A stretch of 64,000 nt of DNA from Pseudomonas capeferrum (GCF_013523055.1 NZ_JAAMQM010000009.1:62001-126000); one strand, 5' to 3'. Shown: positions 44,926-55,615, numbered from the stretch's first letter. Program-made: numbers and translations. The notes: generated by a model from the sequence alone, not told the origin.

Positions 44926-46104
44926 TCACCGTTCGATCAGCGCGATGCGCTTGTTGTACCAGTTCATCAGCAGCGAAATGCTGATGCTGATCGCCAGGTA
45001 GACGCTCATGGTGATGGCAATGACTTCGATGGCCTGACCGGTCTGGTTGAGCACGGTGCCCGCGAACAGCGAGACCATTTCCGGATAACCGATACCCGCG
45101 GCCAGCGACGAGTTCTTCGCCAGGTTCAGGTACTGGCTGGTCAATGGCGGAATGATCACTCGCAGCGCCTGCGGGATGATCACCTTGCGCAAAGTCGGCC
45201 CCTCGCGCAGGCCGAGGGAGCGGGCCGCTTCCGTCTGGCCATGGCTGACCGAGCGGATACCCGAACGGACAATTTCGGCGATGAATGCGGCCGTGTAGAT
45301 GGTCAGCGCCAGGGTCAACGCCAGCAGCTCGGGGATCAGCACCCAACCGCCAACGAAGTTGAACCCCTTCAGCTGGGGCACTTCCCAACTGACCGGACTG
45401 CCGACCAGCAACACGCAGAGGCTTGGGATACCCAGGAGCAGCAGCAGGCCCGTCCAGAACTTGTGGAACGGCTCGCCAGTCTCCTCGAAGCGACGATTGG
45501 CCATGCGCACCATCAGAACGACCGCCAATATCGCCAGCGCCACGCTGACGACGAATGGCCAGAACCCCTCGGCCATGGACGCGCCAGGCATGTTCAGGCC
45601 GCGGTTGCTGATGAAGAACAGGTCATCGATATTGATGCTGCCACGCGGCCCCGGCAACGTCAGGAAGACCGCGAAATACCAGAAGAGGATCTGCAACAGC
45701 GGCGGGATATTGCGGAACGTCTCGACATAGACGGTCGCCAGTTTGCTGATCATCCAGTTGGGCGACAGTCGCGCCACGCCGATGATGAAGCCCAGCAGGG
45801 TCGCCAGGACGATGCCGATGACCGTCACCAGCAGCGTGTTGAGCAGCCCGATGAGGAACACCCGGGCATAGCTGTCCGACTCCACGTAGGGGATCAGGTG
45901 CTGGGCGATGCCGAACCCGGCGCTGCGTTCGAGGAAGTCGAAGCCGGAGGTGATACCCCGATGCTGAAGGTTGGTCTGGGTGTTATGAAACAGGTACCAG
46001 CCCAGACCGACCACGAAAGCCACCGTGATGATCTGGAACAGCCACGCACGCACACGTGGATCGCTAAGGGAGAATCCCTTGGGTGCGCCGATTTGATTTT
46101 GCAT
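44926..46104 (-). CDS. aapQ: Amino-acid ABC transporter permease (AapQ/BztB type)
   Basis: This 392-residue permease is the partner of AapM. Its core carries EIVRSGIRSVSHGQTEAARSLGLREGPTLRKVIIPQAL, the EAA-type loop that contacts the ATPase. About eight membrane segments are visible. The start is the ATG at 46104 (MQNQIGAPKGFSL); 39 codons of open frame upstream run back over the intergenic region towards aapJ and are not used. The order J-Q-M-P is that of the rhizobial aap and rhodobacterial bzt systems. Confidence 0.93.
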   Translation of the reverse strand: MQNQIGAPKGFSLSDPRVRAWLFQIITVAFVVGLGWYLFHNTQTNLQHRGITSGFDFLERSAGFGIAQHLIPYVESDSYARVFLIGLLNTLLVTVIGIVLATLLGFIIGVARLSPNWMISKLATVYVETFRNIPPLLQILFWYFAVFLTLPGPRGSINIDDLFFISNRGLNMPGASMAEGFWPFVVSVALAILAVVLMVRMANRRFEETGEPFHKFWTGLLLLLGIPSLCVLLVGSPVSWEVPQLKGFNFVGGWVLIPELLALTLALTIYTAAFIAEIVRSGIRSVSHGQTEAARSLGLREGPTLRKVIIPQALRVIIPPLTSQYLNLAKNSSLAAGIGYPEMVSLFAGTVLNQTGQAIEVIAITMSVYLAISISISLLMNWYNKRIALIER

Positions 46105-46171
46105 GAAATGCCCCGCAAGGAAGGGAACCGAACAGCCTGCGGCGGCGCGAGGCCACCGCAGGATGCAGCCA

Positions 46172-47200
46172 TCAGCGCACGGGTGGCGCGTACTGGATGC
46201 CGCCGTTGTTCCACAGCGCATTCAGGCCGCGGTCGATTTCCAACGGGGTGCTCTTGCCAAGGTTCTTCTCGAACACTTCGCCATAGTTGCCGACCTGCTT
46301 GATGATCTGCACGACCCAGTCTTTCGGGAGCTTGAGGTCCTTGCCATACTCGCCATCGGCGCCGAGCATGCGGGCCACGTCGGGGTTCTTGGTGCCTTTC
46401 GCTTCGGCTTCGACGTTCTGCGAGGTCACGCCTGCCTCTTCGGCGTTGAGCATGGCGAAGAGCGTCCACTTGACGATGCTGAACCATTCTTCGTCGCCCT
46501 TGCGCACGACCGGTCCCAGGGGCTCCTTGGAAATGGTTTCCGGCAGAACCACGTATTCGGCCGGGGCGGCCAGCTTGGAACGCTGTGCGTAGAGCTGCGA
46601 CTTGTCGGAGGTGAGCACGTCGCAACGACCCGACTCCAGCGACTTGGCGCTTTCATCGGAGGTATCGAAGGTGATCGGGGTGTATTTCAGGCTATTGGCA
46701 CGGAAGTAGTCGGAAACGTTGAGTTCGGTGGTGGTGCCGGCCTGGATGCAGATCGTCGCCCCATCGAGTTCCTTGGCACTGGAGACGCCCAGTTTCTTGT
46801 TCACCAGGAAGCCGATACCGTCGTAGTAGGTGACACCGGCGAACATCAGGCCCATGCCGGCATCGCGGGAGCTGGTCCAGGTAGTGTTGCGCGACAGGAC
46901 GTCGACTTCCCCCGACTGCAGCGCCGTGAAACGCTCCTTGGCATTGAGCTGGCTGAACTTGACCTTGGTCGCATCGCCGAACACCGCCGCTGCCACCGCG
47001 CGACAGACATCGGCATCGATACCGATGATGTTGCCTTTGGCATCCGGCACCGAAAAGCCCGGAAGACCGTCGCTGACGCCACACTGGACAAATCCTTTCT
47101 TTTTCACCGCATCCAATGTCGCACCGGCCTGCACCAGGCCACTGGTACCCAGGGCGGTAGCGGCGGCCAGCACTGCCAGGGTGGATTTCCACATCTTCAT
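46172..47200 (-). CDS. aapJ: Amino-acid ABC transporter periplasmic binding protein (AapJ/BztA type)
   Basis: This 342-residue protein is the periplasmic receptor for polar and acidic L-amino acids. A Sec signal peptide of about 25 residues (ending VQA) is followed by GATLDAVKKKGFVQCGVSDGLPGFSVPDAKG, the family N terminus. A pair of cysteines near the start and in GRCDVLTSDKSQ is typical of the group. I use the ATG at 47200 because GGAGGT lies seven bases upstream; a TTG one codon earlier is not needed. As first gene of the operon it is the most likely to be strongly expressed. Confidence 0.94.
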   Translation of the reverse strand: MKMWKSTLAVLAAATALGTSGLVQAGATLDAVKKKGFVQCGVSDGLPGFSVPDAKGNIIGIDADVCRAVAAAVFGDATKVKFSQLNAKERFTALQSGEVDVLSRNTTWTSSRDAGMGLMFAGVTYYDGIGFLVNKKLGVSSAKELDGATICIQAGTTTELNVSDYFRANSLKYTPITFDTSDESAKSLESGRCDVLTSDKSQLYAQRSKLAAPAEYVVLPETISKEPLGPVVRKGDEEWFSIVKWTLFAMLNAEEAGVTSQNVEAEAKGTKNPDVARMLGADGEYGKDLKLPKDWVVQIIKQVGNYGEVFEKNLGKSTPLEIDRGLNALWNNGGIQYAPPVR

Positions 47201-47382
47201 CAAAACCTCCAGGTCGCTCTTGTTGTATAGAGCCGGAATCGCACCGCGCCCTTATGAGGCGCATCCGACCCTTTGTTGGCTTGTTTTCGGGTCAATTGGC
47301 GCAATGGACTGTTCTGTGACAGCCTTATCGGTGCGAGGGTTGTTACCGTCGCAACCGCCTTACCTTGCATCGAGGTCTGAGT

Positions 47383-47399
47383 AGCAAAGCGCGTACCAT
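47383..47399 (-). promoter_or_regulatory. Candidate sigma54 promoter of aapJQMP
   Basis: The minus-strand sequence ATGGTACGCGCTTTGCT matches the sigma54 consensus YTGGCACG-N4-TTGCW with GG and GC exactly 10 bases apart and one mismatch in the -24 block. Start would be near 47371, giving a leader of about 170 bases. Nitrogen-type control of amino-acid uptake would make sense. Confidence 0.55.
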
Positions 47400-48191
<792 letters not shown>

Positions 48192-48286
48192 GCGCCACCC
48201 TTCTGTAGTTGTAGGAGCAATCCACTACGCCGCGCCCGAATCTTGCATTACACTGCCCGGCGTACATTCCTTAACCAATTGATGAG

Positions 48287-49750
48287 ATGACTGTGCTCAA
48301 GGCACTCAAGAAAATATTCGGCAAGGGAGACGCCTCACCGCAGCCCGTTGAACCCGCTGCCACCGTGACCGCGCCAGTGGCGCCCGCCCTTCCTGCCACC
48401 CCGGCACTTGAATCCGCGCCCGCGGCGCGACCTGCGGCCGATGTCGAGACCGGCATCGCGCCGGCCGGCAAACCCGCCACCCAAGACAAGCCTCGCCGCC
48501 CACGCGAGCGCAAACCCAAGCCCCAGGCGTCGCTATGGAAGCTCGAAGACTTCGTGGTCGAGCCGCAGGAAGGCAAGACCCGCTTCCACGACTTCAAGCT
48601 CTCGCCTGAAGTGATGCATGCCATCCATGACCTGGGCTTCCCCTACTGCACGCCGATCCAGGCCCAAGTGCTGGGATACACCCTGCGTGGTCAGGACGCC
48701 ATTGGCCGAGCGCAAACCGGCACCGGCAAGACCGCTGCGTTTCTGATCTCGATCATTTCCCAGCTGCAGCAGACGCCACCGCCCAAGGAACGCTACATGG
48801 GCGAGCCACGGGCGCTGATCATCGCGCCGACCCGCGAGCTGGTGGTGCAGATCGCCAAGGATGCCGCGGGCCTGACCCGTTATACCGGGCTCAATGTCAT
48901 GACCTTCGTCGGCGGCATGGATTTCGACAAGCAGCTCAAGGCCCTGGAAGCGCGTCATTGCGACATCCTGGTCGCGACGCCCGGTCGACTGCTGGACTTC
49001 CATCAGCGTGGCGAAGTGCACCTGGACATGGTCGAGGTCATGGTCCTGGACGAGGCCGACCGCATGCTGGACATGGGCTTCATCCCCCAGGTCCGGCAGA
49101 TCATCCGCCAGACCCCGCCCAAGAGCGAGCGCCAGACCCTGCTGTTCTCCGCGACCTTCACCGAAGACGTGATGAACCTCGCCAAGCAATGGACCACCGA
49201 CCCGGCCATCGTCGAGATCGAGCCGGAGAACGTCGCCAGCGAAACCGTGGAACAGCATGTCTATGCCGTTGCCGGCAGCGACAAGTACAAATTGCTGTAC
49301 AACCTGGTGACCATCAACAAGTGGGAGCGGGTCATGGTGTTCGCCAACCGCAAGGACGAGGTGCGCCGCATCGAGGAGCGCCTGGTGCGCGATGGGGTGA
49401 ACGCCGCACAGCTGTCTGGCGATGTGCCGCAACACAAGCGCATCCGTACCCTGGAAGCGTTCCGCGAAGGCCATATCACCGTACTGGTGGCCACCGATGT
49501 CGCCGGCCGTGGCATCCATATCGACGGCATCAGCCACGTGATCAACTTCACCCTTCCGGAAGACCCCGATGATTACGTGCACCGTATCGGTCGTACCGGT
49601 CGCGCAGGCACCAGCGGTGTCTCGATCAGTTTCGCGGGTGAGGACGACTCTTACCAGCTGCCTGCGATCGAAGCCCTGCTCGGGCGCAAGATCACCTGCG
49701 AGATGCCGTCGGACGAGTTGGTAAAGCCGGTACCACGCAAGCAAGGCTGA
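48287..49750 (+). CDS. rhlB: DEAD-box ATP-dependent RNA helicase RhlB
   Basis: This 487-residue helicase has a long low-complexity, Pro/Ala-rich N-terminal tail (about 13-80) ending in a basic patch [10 protein letters not shown]. The DEAD-box core follows: the Q motif with TPIQAQ, motif I AQTGTGKT (142-149), motif II DEAD, motif III SAT, and motif [12 protein letters not shown]. It is the Pseudomonas protein annotated RhlB; by analogy to E. coli it would help RNase E degrade RNA. The start may be the ATG at 48287 or the GTG two codons later ([12 protein letters not shown]); ribosome sites do not decide. Confidence 0.9.
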   Translation: MTVLKALKKIFGKGDASPQPVEPAATVTAPVAPALPATPALESAPAARPAADVETGIAPAGKPATQDKPRRPRERKPKPQASLWKLEDFVVEPQEGKTRFHDFKLSPEVMHAIHDLGFPYCTPIQAQVLGYTLRGQDAIGRAQTGTGKTAAFLISIISQLQQTPPPKERYMGEPRALIIAPTRELVVQIAKDAAGLTRYTGLNVMTFVGGMDFDKQLKALEARHCDILVATPGRLLDFHQRGEVHLDMVEVMVLDEADRMLDMGFIPQVRQIIRQTPPKSERQTLLFSATFTEDVMNLAKQWTTDPAIVEIEPENVASETVEQHVYAVAGSDKYKLLYNLVTINKWERVMVFANRKDEVRRIEERLVRDGVNAAQLSGDVPQHKRIRTLEAFREGHITVLVATDVAGRGIHIDGISHVINFTLPEDPDDYVHRIGRTGRAGTSGVSISFAGEDDSYQLPAIEALLGRKITCEMPSDELVKPVPRKQG

Positions 49751-49843
49751 GAAACCGAAGGGCCCGGTTCAGGTCGGACAAGGGCCTCCATGGCTGGATG
49801 CGAGAAGTGTCGCTCCAGCCAAGCGACACGATCCATGCTCCGA

Positions 49844-50290
49844 CTACCACCGCCCCGCCGCATCCTGATCGCTCTGCTTGCCTTCCACCCAATGCGCCCC
49901 CTGCGCCGTGTTCTCCTTTTTCCAGAACGGCGCCCTGGTCTTCAGGTAGTCCATGATGAAGTTGCAGGCATCGAAGGCGGCCTGCCGATGAGCACTGGCC
50001 ACGCCGACGAAGACGATTGGCTCGCCCGGCTCCAGCGCGCCGATGCGATGCAGGACCTCGACCTTGAGCAACGGCCAGCGCTCGCTCGCGTCGACCACGA
50101 TCTTGCCCAGCGCCTTCTCGGTCATGCCGGGATAGTGCTCGAGCAGCATGCCCGCCACTTCCCGCCCATCGTTGAAATCCCGTACATAGCCGACGAAGGC
50201 GACCACCGCGCCGACGCCGACATTGGCGGCGTGCATGGCATTGACTTCCAGACCGGGGTCGAACGCTGCCTGCTGAACCCGAACACCCAT
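49844..50290 (-). CDS. moaE: Molybdopterin synthase catalytic subunit MoaE
   Basis: MoaE is the large subunit of molybdopterin synthase, which uses sulfur from MoaD to turn cyclic pyranopterin monophosphate into molybdopterin. Family segments are GAVVAFVGYVRDFNDG, LEHYPGMTEKALGKIV, the SAHRQAAFDACNFIMDYLKTRAPFWKKE region with the active-site Lys residues, and WVEGK. From the ATG at 50290, which has GGAGG upstream, the protein is 148 residues. It lies 2 bases after moaD. Confidence 0.95.
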   Translation of the reverse strand: MGVRVQQAAFDPGLEVNAMHAANVGVGAVVAFVGYVRDFNDGREVAGMLLEHYPGMTEKALGKIVVDASERWPLLKVEVLHRIGALEPGEPIVFVGVASAHRQAAFDACNFIMDYLKTRAPFWKKENTAQGAHWVEGKQSDQDAAGRW

Positions 50291-50292
50291 GC

Positions 50293-50538
50293 TCAACCTC
50301 CTGTCACCGGTGGAAAGAACGCCACTTCATCGCCCTCCCGGACCGGCTCATCAAGCTTGCACAAGTCCTGGTTGCACGCGCACATCAGGTTCTGTTCGGC
50401 CAGCAGCAGGTAATCGCCGCCCTGCTCCAGCAAGGCCTGGCGCACATCGTCGACGACCTTGAAGTCGCCTTCCAGCTGTTCCCCATCGCGCCCCAAGGCT
50501 TCACGGTAACGAGCGAAATACACGACCCGGACTTTCAT
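50293..50538 (-). CDS. moaD: Molybdopterin synthase sulfur carrier MoaD
   Basis: MoaD is a ubiquitin-fold sulfur carrier; its C-terminal Gly-Gly is activated by MoeB and thiolated. Here the 81-residue protein ends PPVTGG as required. Two Cys residues in LMCACNQDLC are a feature of this lineage. The ATG overlaps the moaC stop by one base (TGATG) with GGTGGAGG upstream. Confidence 0.95.
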   Translation of the reverse strand: MKVRVVYFARYREALGRDGEQLEGDFKVVDDVRQALLEQGGDYLLLAEQNLMCACNQDLCKLDEPVREGDEVAFFPPVTGG

Positions 50539-51008
50539 CACGCCTCCACCTGGTAATGGCCGCTCTTGCCGCCCAGCTTCTCCAGCAGACGCACCTGCTC
50601 GATGACCATGCCCTTGTCCACGGCCTTGCACATGTCATAGATCGTCAGGGCCGCGACACTGGCCGCGGTCAGCGCCTCCATTTCGACACCGGTCTGCCCG
50701 GCCAGCTTGCAACGCGCCACGATACGCACGCTGTCCGCGCCTTGGGCGGTGAGCTCGACCTTGACGCTGGTCAACATCAGCGGGTGGCACAGCGGGATCA
50801 GGTCACTGGTCTTCTTCGCTGCCTGGATACCGGCGATACGCGCTACCGCGAACACATCGCCCTTGGGGTGCTCGCCATCGACGATCATCCGCAAGGTCTG
50901 CGGCAGCATGCGCACCCGCGCCTCTGCCACCGCCTCGCGCGCGGTCACGGCCTTTTCGGTGACGTCGACCATATTGGCCCGCCCCTGGGAATCGAGATGA
51001 GTCAGCAC
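50538..51008 (-). CDS. moaC: Cyclic pyranopterin monophosphate synthase MoaC
   Basis: MoaC acts with MoaA to build cyclic pyranopterin monophosphate from GTP. Diagnostic parts are the N-terminal [38 protein letters not shown] with its catalytic His, and the C-terminal [24 protein letters not shown]. The start is a GTG at 51008 (VLTHLDSQG) with a perfect TAGGAGG site upstream, giving 156 residues. moaC-moaD-moaE form an operon; moaA and moaB are not in the window. Confidence 0.96.
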   Translation of the reverse strand: MLTHLDSQGRANMVDVTEKAVTAREAVAEARVRMLPQTLRMIVDGEHPKGDVFAVARIAGIQAAKKTSDLIPLCHPLMLTSVKVELTAQGADSVRIVARCKLAGQTGVEMEALTAASVAALTIYDMCKAVDKGMVIEQVRLLEKLGGKSGHYQVEA

Positions 51009-51065
51009 AGCTTTCCTCCTATAAGGGAGCAAAGAGTGTAAACCCGGCGGTCAGGTTCTGGCAGC

Positions 51066-51093
51066 GAAAAATCCGGGCGGCGACGCCGCCCGG
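51066..51093 (-). terminator. Terminator after phoH
   Basis: On the minus strand CCGGGCGGC GTC GCCGCCCGG is followed by ATTTTTC, just past the phoH stop and before moaC. Confidence 0.85.
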
Positions 51094-51103
51094 AGAATGG
51101 GGA

Positions 51104-52498
51104 TTACAGATGCCCTTCCGCGTACTCGGCCAGTACCGAGCGCGGCACCCCTTGCAGGGTGATATGGACACCGTGGGGGAAGTCCTTGAAACGCTCGGTC
51201 AGGTAGGTGAGACCGGAGCTGGTCGCGGACAGGTAGGGGGTATCGATCTGCGCCAGGTTGCCCAGGCAGACCACCTTGGAACCGGCACCGGCACGAGTGA
51301 TGATGGTTTTCATCTGGTGCGGGGTAAGGTTCTGGCATTCGTCGATCAGGATCAGGCTCTGCTGGAAGCTGCGACCGCGAATGTAGTTCAGCGACTTGAA
51401 CTGCAGCGGCACGCGTTCGAGGATGTACTCGACGCTGCCGTGGGTATTCTCGTCATCCATGTGCAGGGCTTCGAGGTTGTCGGTGATCGCGCCTAGCCAA
51501 GGCTCCATCTTCTCGGCCTCGGTACCGGGCAGGAAACCGATTTCCTGGTCCAGCCCCTGCACGCTGCGGGTGGCGATGATGCGGCGATAGCGCTTGCTGA
51601 CCATGGTCTGCTCGATGGCGGCGGCCAGCGCCAGGATGGTCTTGCCGGAGCCGGCGGCGCCCGTCAGGTTGACCAGATGGATATCCGGGTCGAGCAGGGC
51701 GAACAACGCCAGGCTCTGGTGGATATCGCGTGGCTTGAGCCCCCAGGCCTCCTGATGCAGCAAGGGTTCCTGATGCAGGTCGAGCAGCAGCAGTTCATCC
51801 TCCCGCACGCCCTTGATCCAGCCGACGAAGCCTTGTTCATCGATGATGAACTCGTTGATGTGGACAGCCGGCAGGTTGTCGCTCAATTGCACGCGATGCC
51901 AGGTGCGACCGCGCTCCTGGCGGGTCTCGACCTTGCTGACCCGGTCCCAGAACGAGCCGCTGACGGAGTGGTAGCCCTTGGACAACAGGGACACGTCATC
52001 GACCAATTGGTCGGTGCTGTAATCCTCGGCGGCGATCCCGCACGCCCGCGCCTTGAGGCGCATGTTGATGTCCTTGGTCACCAATACCACGTCCAGGTCC
52101 GTGCGTTTGCCGCGCACTTCGAGCAACTGGTTGATGATGATGTTGTCGTTCAGGTTCTCCGGCAACAAGCGATTGGGCTCGTTGCGCGGGCTCATCAGGA
52201 TGGACAGGAAACCCTTGGGTCCACCCTTCCCACGCTGGATCGGCACACCCAGCTCGACATCGCTGGGCGAGGCATCGCCCAAGGTCTGGTCGATCAGTCG
52301 GATCGCCTGTCGACATTCAGCGGCGACGGTGTGTTTGCCTGCCTTGAGCTTGTCGAGTTCCTCCAGCACCGTCATCGGTATGGCGACATGGTGCTCCTCG
52401 AAGTTGAGCAATGCGTTGGGATCGTGGATCAGGACGTTGGTATCAAGCACATACAGGATTGGCTGGTTGGAGGAAGGGTTGCGTCCTTGGTCATCCAT
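51104..52498 (-). CDS. PIN-PhoH ATPase (PhoH2-type RNA helicase/nuclease)
   Basis: This 464-residue cytoplasmic protein joins an N-terminal PIN ribonuclease domain (about 14-150, opening YVLDTNVLIHDPNALLNF with its acidic metal ligands) to a C-terminal PhoH ATPase domain (about 255-455; Walker A TGAAGSGKT, Walker B LILIDECQNLTPHQ). The PhoH2 fusion has been shown in mycobacteria to unwind and cut RNA. No antitoxin-like small gene is seen upstream. It precedes moaCDE on the same strand but a terminator separates them. Confidence 0.92.
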   Translation of the reverse strand: MDDQGRNPSSNQPILYVLDTNVLIHDPNALLNFEEHHVAIPMTVLEELDKLKAGKHTVAAECRQAIRLIDQTLGDASPSDVELGVPIQRGKGGPKGFLSILMSPRNEPNRLLPENLNDNIIINQLLEVRGKRTDLDVVLVTKDINMRLKARACGIAAEDYSTDQLVDDVSLLSKGYHSVSGSFWDRVSKVETRQERGRTWHRVQLSDNLPAVHINEFIIDEQGFVGWIKGVREDELLLLDLHQEPLLHQEAWGLKPRDIHQSLALFALLDPDIHLVNLTGAAGSGKTILALAAAIEQTMVSKRYRRIIATRSVQGLDQEIGFLPGTEAEKMEPWLGAITDNLEALHMDDENTHGSVEYILERVPLQFKSLNYIRGRSFQQSLILIDECQNLTPHQMKTIITRAGAGSKVVCLGNLAQIDTPYLSATSSGLTYLTERFKDFPHGVHITLQGVPRSVLAEYAEGHL

Positions 52499-53109
52499 AC
52501 TCGGTCACCTTATGCGAGGCCAGACGGCGAGCTTGCGCAGCGCCGTAGATTGACTACCGTCCTCCCCGTATCCGCGTCGTTACGGGCGGGAAGCACACCT
52601 GACAGAAGGTAGGCCTGACGCCACCTGTGCTGCAGGATTCGGCTGTCTGTCTCCTTGATACCGCAAAGCGGTCACGGGAAAAAGCATTTTTTTTCACAGG
52701 CTTGAGGTTTTTTTTTCGTGCGACAAATAGATTTCAAGCGCAAAGAAACGGCTGCTAGACTGAATGCGCGCCCTGTACTTGCGCGGAAAAGTTCCCCGAG
52801 GATGCGCTGCAACGCGCGCTGCCTGTGTGACGCGTTGAGCCGCAATCGAGAAAGCAAGACACCCTAGCGCGCATTGGCGAGCTGCGGATGGATGTCGCCC
52901 AACCGGTTTTTGGGCCTCAAGTACGGCTTTTGCTGTGCGCACGCCTACCCCTACAGTCGAGTCCTTTTCTGACTACGATTAATCACGACTCAGCCATATA
53001 AAAATTTTGCCATATTACCCAGGACCACCATTGGCGGAATCATCATTGAAGACAGAAAACAGCATCGGCAAAATCGCATGGCTACGATCCGCTCACCGGT
53101 CTGCCGCGA
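52499..53109. other. Long intergenic region upstream of phoH with T-tracts
   Basis: About 610 bases without a supported gene. Features seen are a small hairpin ACCGC AAA GCGGT (about 52660-52675) followed by an A-run and two T-runs of eight to nine (52687-52694 and 52710-52718), which could be transcription end signals on the plus strand. Open frames are short and lack ribosome sites. A small RNA transcribed on the plus strand and ending at these T-runs is possible but unproved. Confidence 0.35.
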
Positions 53110-54234
53110 TCACCTATGTCCGTAATCCTGGCAATCTTCCCAGCCTATCCCGCTCTGCGCCGTGTGCTCCAACAGCCACGTCACGGCTGGTTGAGCATTA
53201 GGCAGACTGTCATGAAACTGGATCACTCCCTTGCGCCAGAGCAGCATCAGGCTCAGCACGCGATGTGCAGAGGCCTCAGCTGTCAGCGGCCCATTGTCCT
53301 GCGCGTCGATGTCCCAGAGTGAAACCTGCAGCTCCTGAGCCTGCATGAACGCCTGGCCATCGGCTCGTCGCTGTCCATAAGGCGGACGAAACAGTGGAAC
53401 ATACTGTTCCGGCAGTTCGCTCTGGATACGGGCCTGGCTACGCTTCAGGGAATCCTGCCAGCCCTGCCACTGCGCATGGGAGCGGTACTCCCAGCCCTGA
53501 AGCCCCACGCACTGCCTGGCATACAGGTGACGCAAGGTATCGGGCGTGCCGGCATCGCGCCGCTGCTGCAGGCGGCTGCCCAGCACGAAGAAGATTCCGC
53601 TGACCCTCTGCCGACGCAGATAGTCGGCCAGACCGTCGCTGGCGCTTCCCTCGGGGCCTGGCCCACCGACGAACGTCAACAGGAACAATCGGTCATTGAG
53701 CTCGTCACCCGTGCGCTCCTGCTCCGAAAGCCGCTCGATTTCGCTGGTGGTCTGCGGGAACAGCGCGGCCTTGCGCAGTTGCTCGTCAAGGTAGCTCACG
53801 TGAAATCGACGGCTCGGCTCGACCCACTCGCTGTAGAACTCACCGACATTGGCGGAAAACGAGACGGCCTGGGTGCGCAGGTCATCCATGGACGTCACCG
53901 GGAAACAGAACGAGGCATCCTGCTCGCAACTCAGCTGCGCCTGTTCATAGCTCTTCCAGAGCCGCTGCCACATCCGCGCGCGTACCGAGCGGATCATCTG
54001 CAGGTTTATCTGACGAAGCTGCAGACGCGCGGCCAGCGCCGTTTCGTCGAGCTGCTCGCTTTCCTGCAGGACCTGGGCGAAGGACAGGATCTGCGCTCGC
54101 GAAGCGACGTCGAACAGCACCGGACTGTCCAACCGTTCGGGCCACAGATCGCGATCGAGGCTGGCGAACGGCGTCGGCGCCGCCTGAACGGAAAGACTCA
54201 TCAGGATGGCCACCACGGCCAAGGCGATACGCAC
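53110..54234 (-). CDS. Secreted polysaccharide-deacetylase-like protein with degenerate catalytic motif
   Basis: This 374-residue protein has a signal peptide (about 1-19, ending VQA) and an unassigned helical region up to about 180, then a NodB/carbohydrate-esterase-4-like domain. The NodB motif 1, normally TFDDGP, reads TFVGGP at 187-192, so the catalytic base Asp and metal-binding Asp are both missing. Motif 3 FRPPYG (282-287), the LWDIDAQD strand (307-314) and motif 5 QFHDS (339-343) are kept. Motif 2, normally HTxxH, appears as RSHAQW. It may bind rather than deacetylate glycan. The start is GTG with GAGGAG upstream. Confidence 0.7.
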   Translation of the reverse strand: MRIALAVVAILMSLSVQAAPTPFASLDRDLWPERLDSPVLFDVASRAQILSFAQVLQESEQLDETALAARLQLRQINLQMIRSVRARMWQRLWKSYEQAQLSCEQDASFCFPVTSMDDLRTQAVSFSANVGEFYSEWVEPSRRFHVSYLDEQLRKAALFPQTTSEIERLSEQERTGDELNDRLFLLTFVGGPGPEGSASDGLADYLRRQRVSGIFFVLGSRLQQRRDAGTPDTLRHLYARQCVGLQGWEYRSHAQWQGWQDSLKRSQARIQSELPEQYVPLFRPPYGQRRADGQAFMQAQELQVSLWDIDAQDNGPLTAEASAHRVLSLMLLWRKGVIQFHDSLPNAQPAVTWLLEHTAQSGIGWEDCQDYGHR

Positions 54235-54367
54235 GTTCGGACTCTCCTCAAAGCATGTTGCGCACTATAGCCGTTGGCCGGACGATGGTCTGTGACTATC
54301 GTCGGCATAGTTTGGAGATCGTGCGGCGCGCCCGTAGAATTCGCCCGACGATCAAGGAGCCGACCCG

Positions 54368-55147
54368 ATGCTGACGGTGATATCACCCGCCAAGACCCTC
54401 GACTACGATACCCCTCCCGTAATTCAACGCTTTACCTTGCCGCAGCACCTGGATGACTCGCAGGAGCTGATCGGCCAGTTACGTGACCTGACGCCTGCGC
54501 AGATCAGCGAACTGATGCACCTGTCCGACAAGCTTGCCGGCCTGAATGCCGCGCGCTTCGGTAGTTGGAGCCCGGATTTCACGCCCGCCAATGCCAAGCA
54601 GGCGCTGTTGGCCTTCAAGGGCGACGTCTACACCGGTCTGGATGCCGAAACGCTGGGCGAGGACGACTTCACTTATGCACAGGATCATCTGCGCATGCTG
54701 TCCGGGTTGTACGGCCTGCTGCGCCCGCTCGACCTCATGCAGCCCTACCGTCTGGAGATGGGCACCAAGCTGGCCAATGCCCGTGGCAAGGACCTGTACG
54801 CCTTCTGGGGGACGCGGATCAGCGAATGGCTGAACCAGGCACTGGCCGACCAAGGCGACGACTTGCTGCTTAACCTGGCCAGTAATGAATACTTCAGCGC
54901 GGTCAAGCGCGGTGCCCTCAAGGCACGCGTGATCAACACCGAGTTCCGTGACCTGAAGAACGGGCAGTACAAGATCATCAGTTTCTATGCCAAGAAGGCG
55001 CGTGGGTTGATGAGCCGTTTCGTGATCCAGGAAAGGATCGACGATCCGCAGCGTCTGAAGCAGTTCGACCTTCAGGGGTACTACTACAGTGCCGAGGCCT
55101 CGAAAGCGGACAATCTGGTGTTCCTGCGCGACGAGCCCCAAGCGTAA
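54368..55147 (+). CDS. yaaA: Peroxide stress protein YaaA (DUF328)
   Basis: This 259-residue protein belongs to DUF328/UPF0246. E. coli YaaA is induced by OxyR and lowers free iron under hydrogen peroxide; the fold is related to a helix-hairpin DNA-binding group. Family marks are [16 protein letters not shown] at the start, then [36 protein letters not shown] and the final FLRDEP. It is divergent from the deacetylase-like gene and lies upstream of algD, as in P. putida genomes, but has no known link with alginate. Confidence 0.93.
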   Translation: MLTVISPAKTLDYDTPPVIQRFTLPQHLDDSQELIGQLRDLTPAQISELMHLSDKLAGLNAARFGSWSPDFTPANAKQALLAFKGDVYTGLDAETLGEDDFTYAQDHLRMLSGLYGLLRPLDLMQPYRLEMGTKLANARGKDLYAFWGTRISEWLNQALADQGDDLLLNLASNEYFSAVKRGALKARVINTEFRDLKNGQYKIISFYAKKARGLMSRFVIQERIDDPQRLKQFDLQGYYYSAEASKADNLVFLRDEPQA

Positions 55148-55212
55148 GAGACCGTGCCGGCGTTCGAGGAAACGCGCGAGCATCCACGACTCTCGTGCAG
55201 GATGGACAATTG

Positions 55213-55278
55213 CATTTCCAGGCGAGTCCTGCGGTCTCGATCGCAGGCGGTCCGGCGTCCCGGCAAGCCAGCTCCGGG
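55213..55278. repeat. Degenerate copy of the 840-1213 repeat family
   Basis: Read on the minus strand this stretch contains GGAGCTGGCTTGCC, CTGCGATCGAGACCGCAGGA and GACTCGCCTGGAAATG, the same blocks in the same order as the arms of the large inverted repeat at 840-1213, with an insertion of about 12 bases between the first two. Confidence 0.65.
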
Positions 55279-55615
55279 TTGTGGTGCTTTTTAGAGGGTT
55301 TGTCTTGCCTGGGCACTCGGGGTCCTGTCAATTTCTATCAAGTCCGATCGCCTCGACTCGGGGTGAACACAAATCGCCATCAGCCAGAATAACGGCGTCA
55401 ATAAAATACCCCCTCTTTTATTGCAAAGTGCCATGAGACCTTTTCTAGATTTTCTGAAAATATTTTGAAAAAAGTTCTCGATAGTGGCACAAGAATATTC
55501 CCTGCGCTTTTCGCCCTGTATGAGCAGGCATGCCATCGAGCAGTGCCATCAATATGAAAGTACATGAAGACGCTGGAATATTCATCATTTCCTGCTGCTC
55601 TGCCTGCCCCCCCAG

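Noticed and set aside
52672..52942. Two minus-strand frames of 61 and 82 residues upstream of phoH
   Set aside because: No ribosome sites, low-complexity Arg/Ala/Ser translations, and they cross T-tracts.
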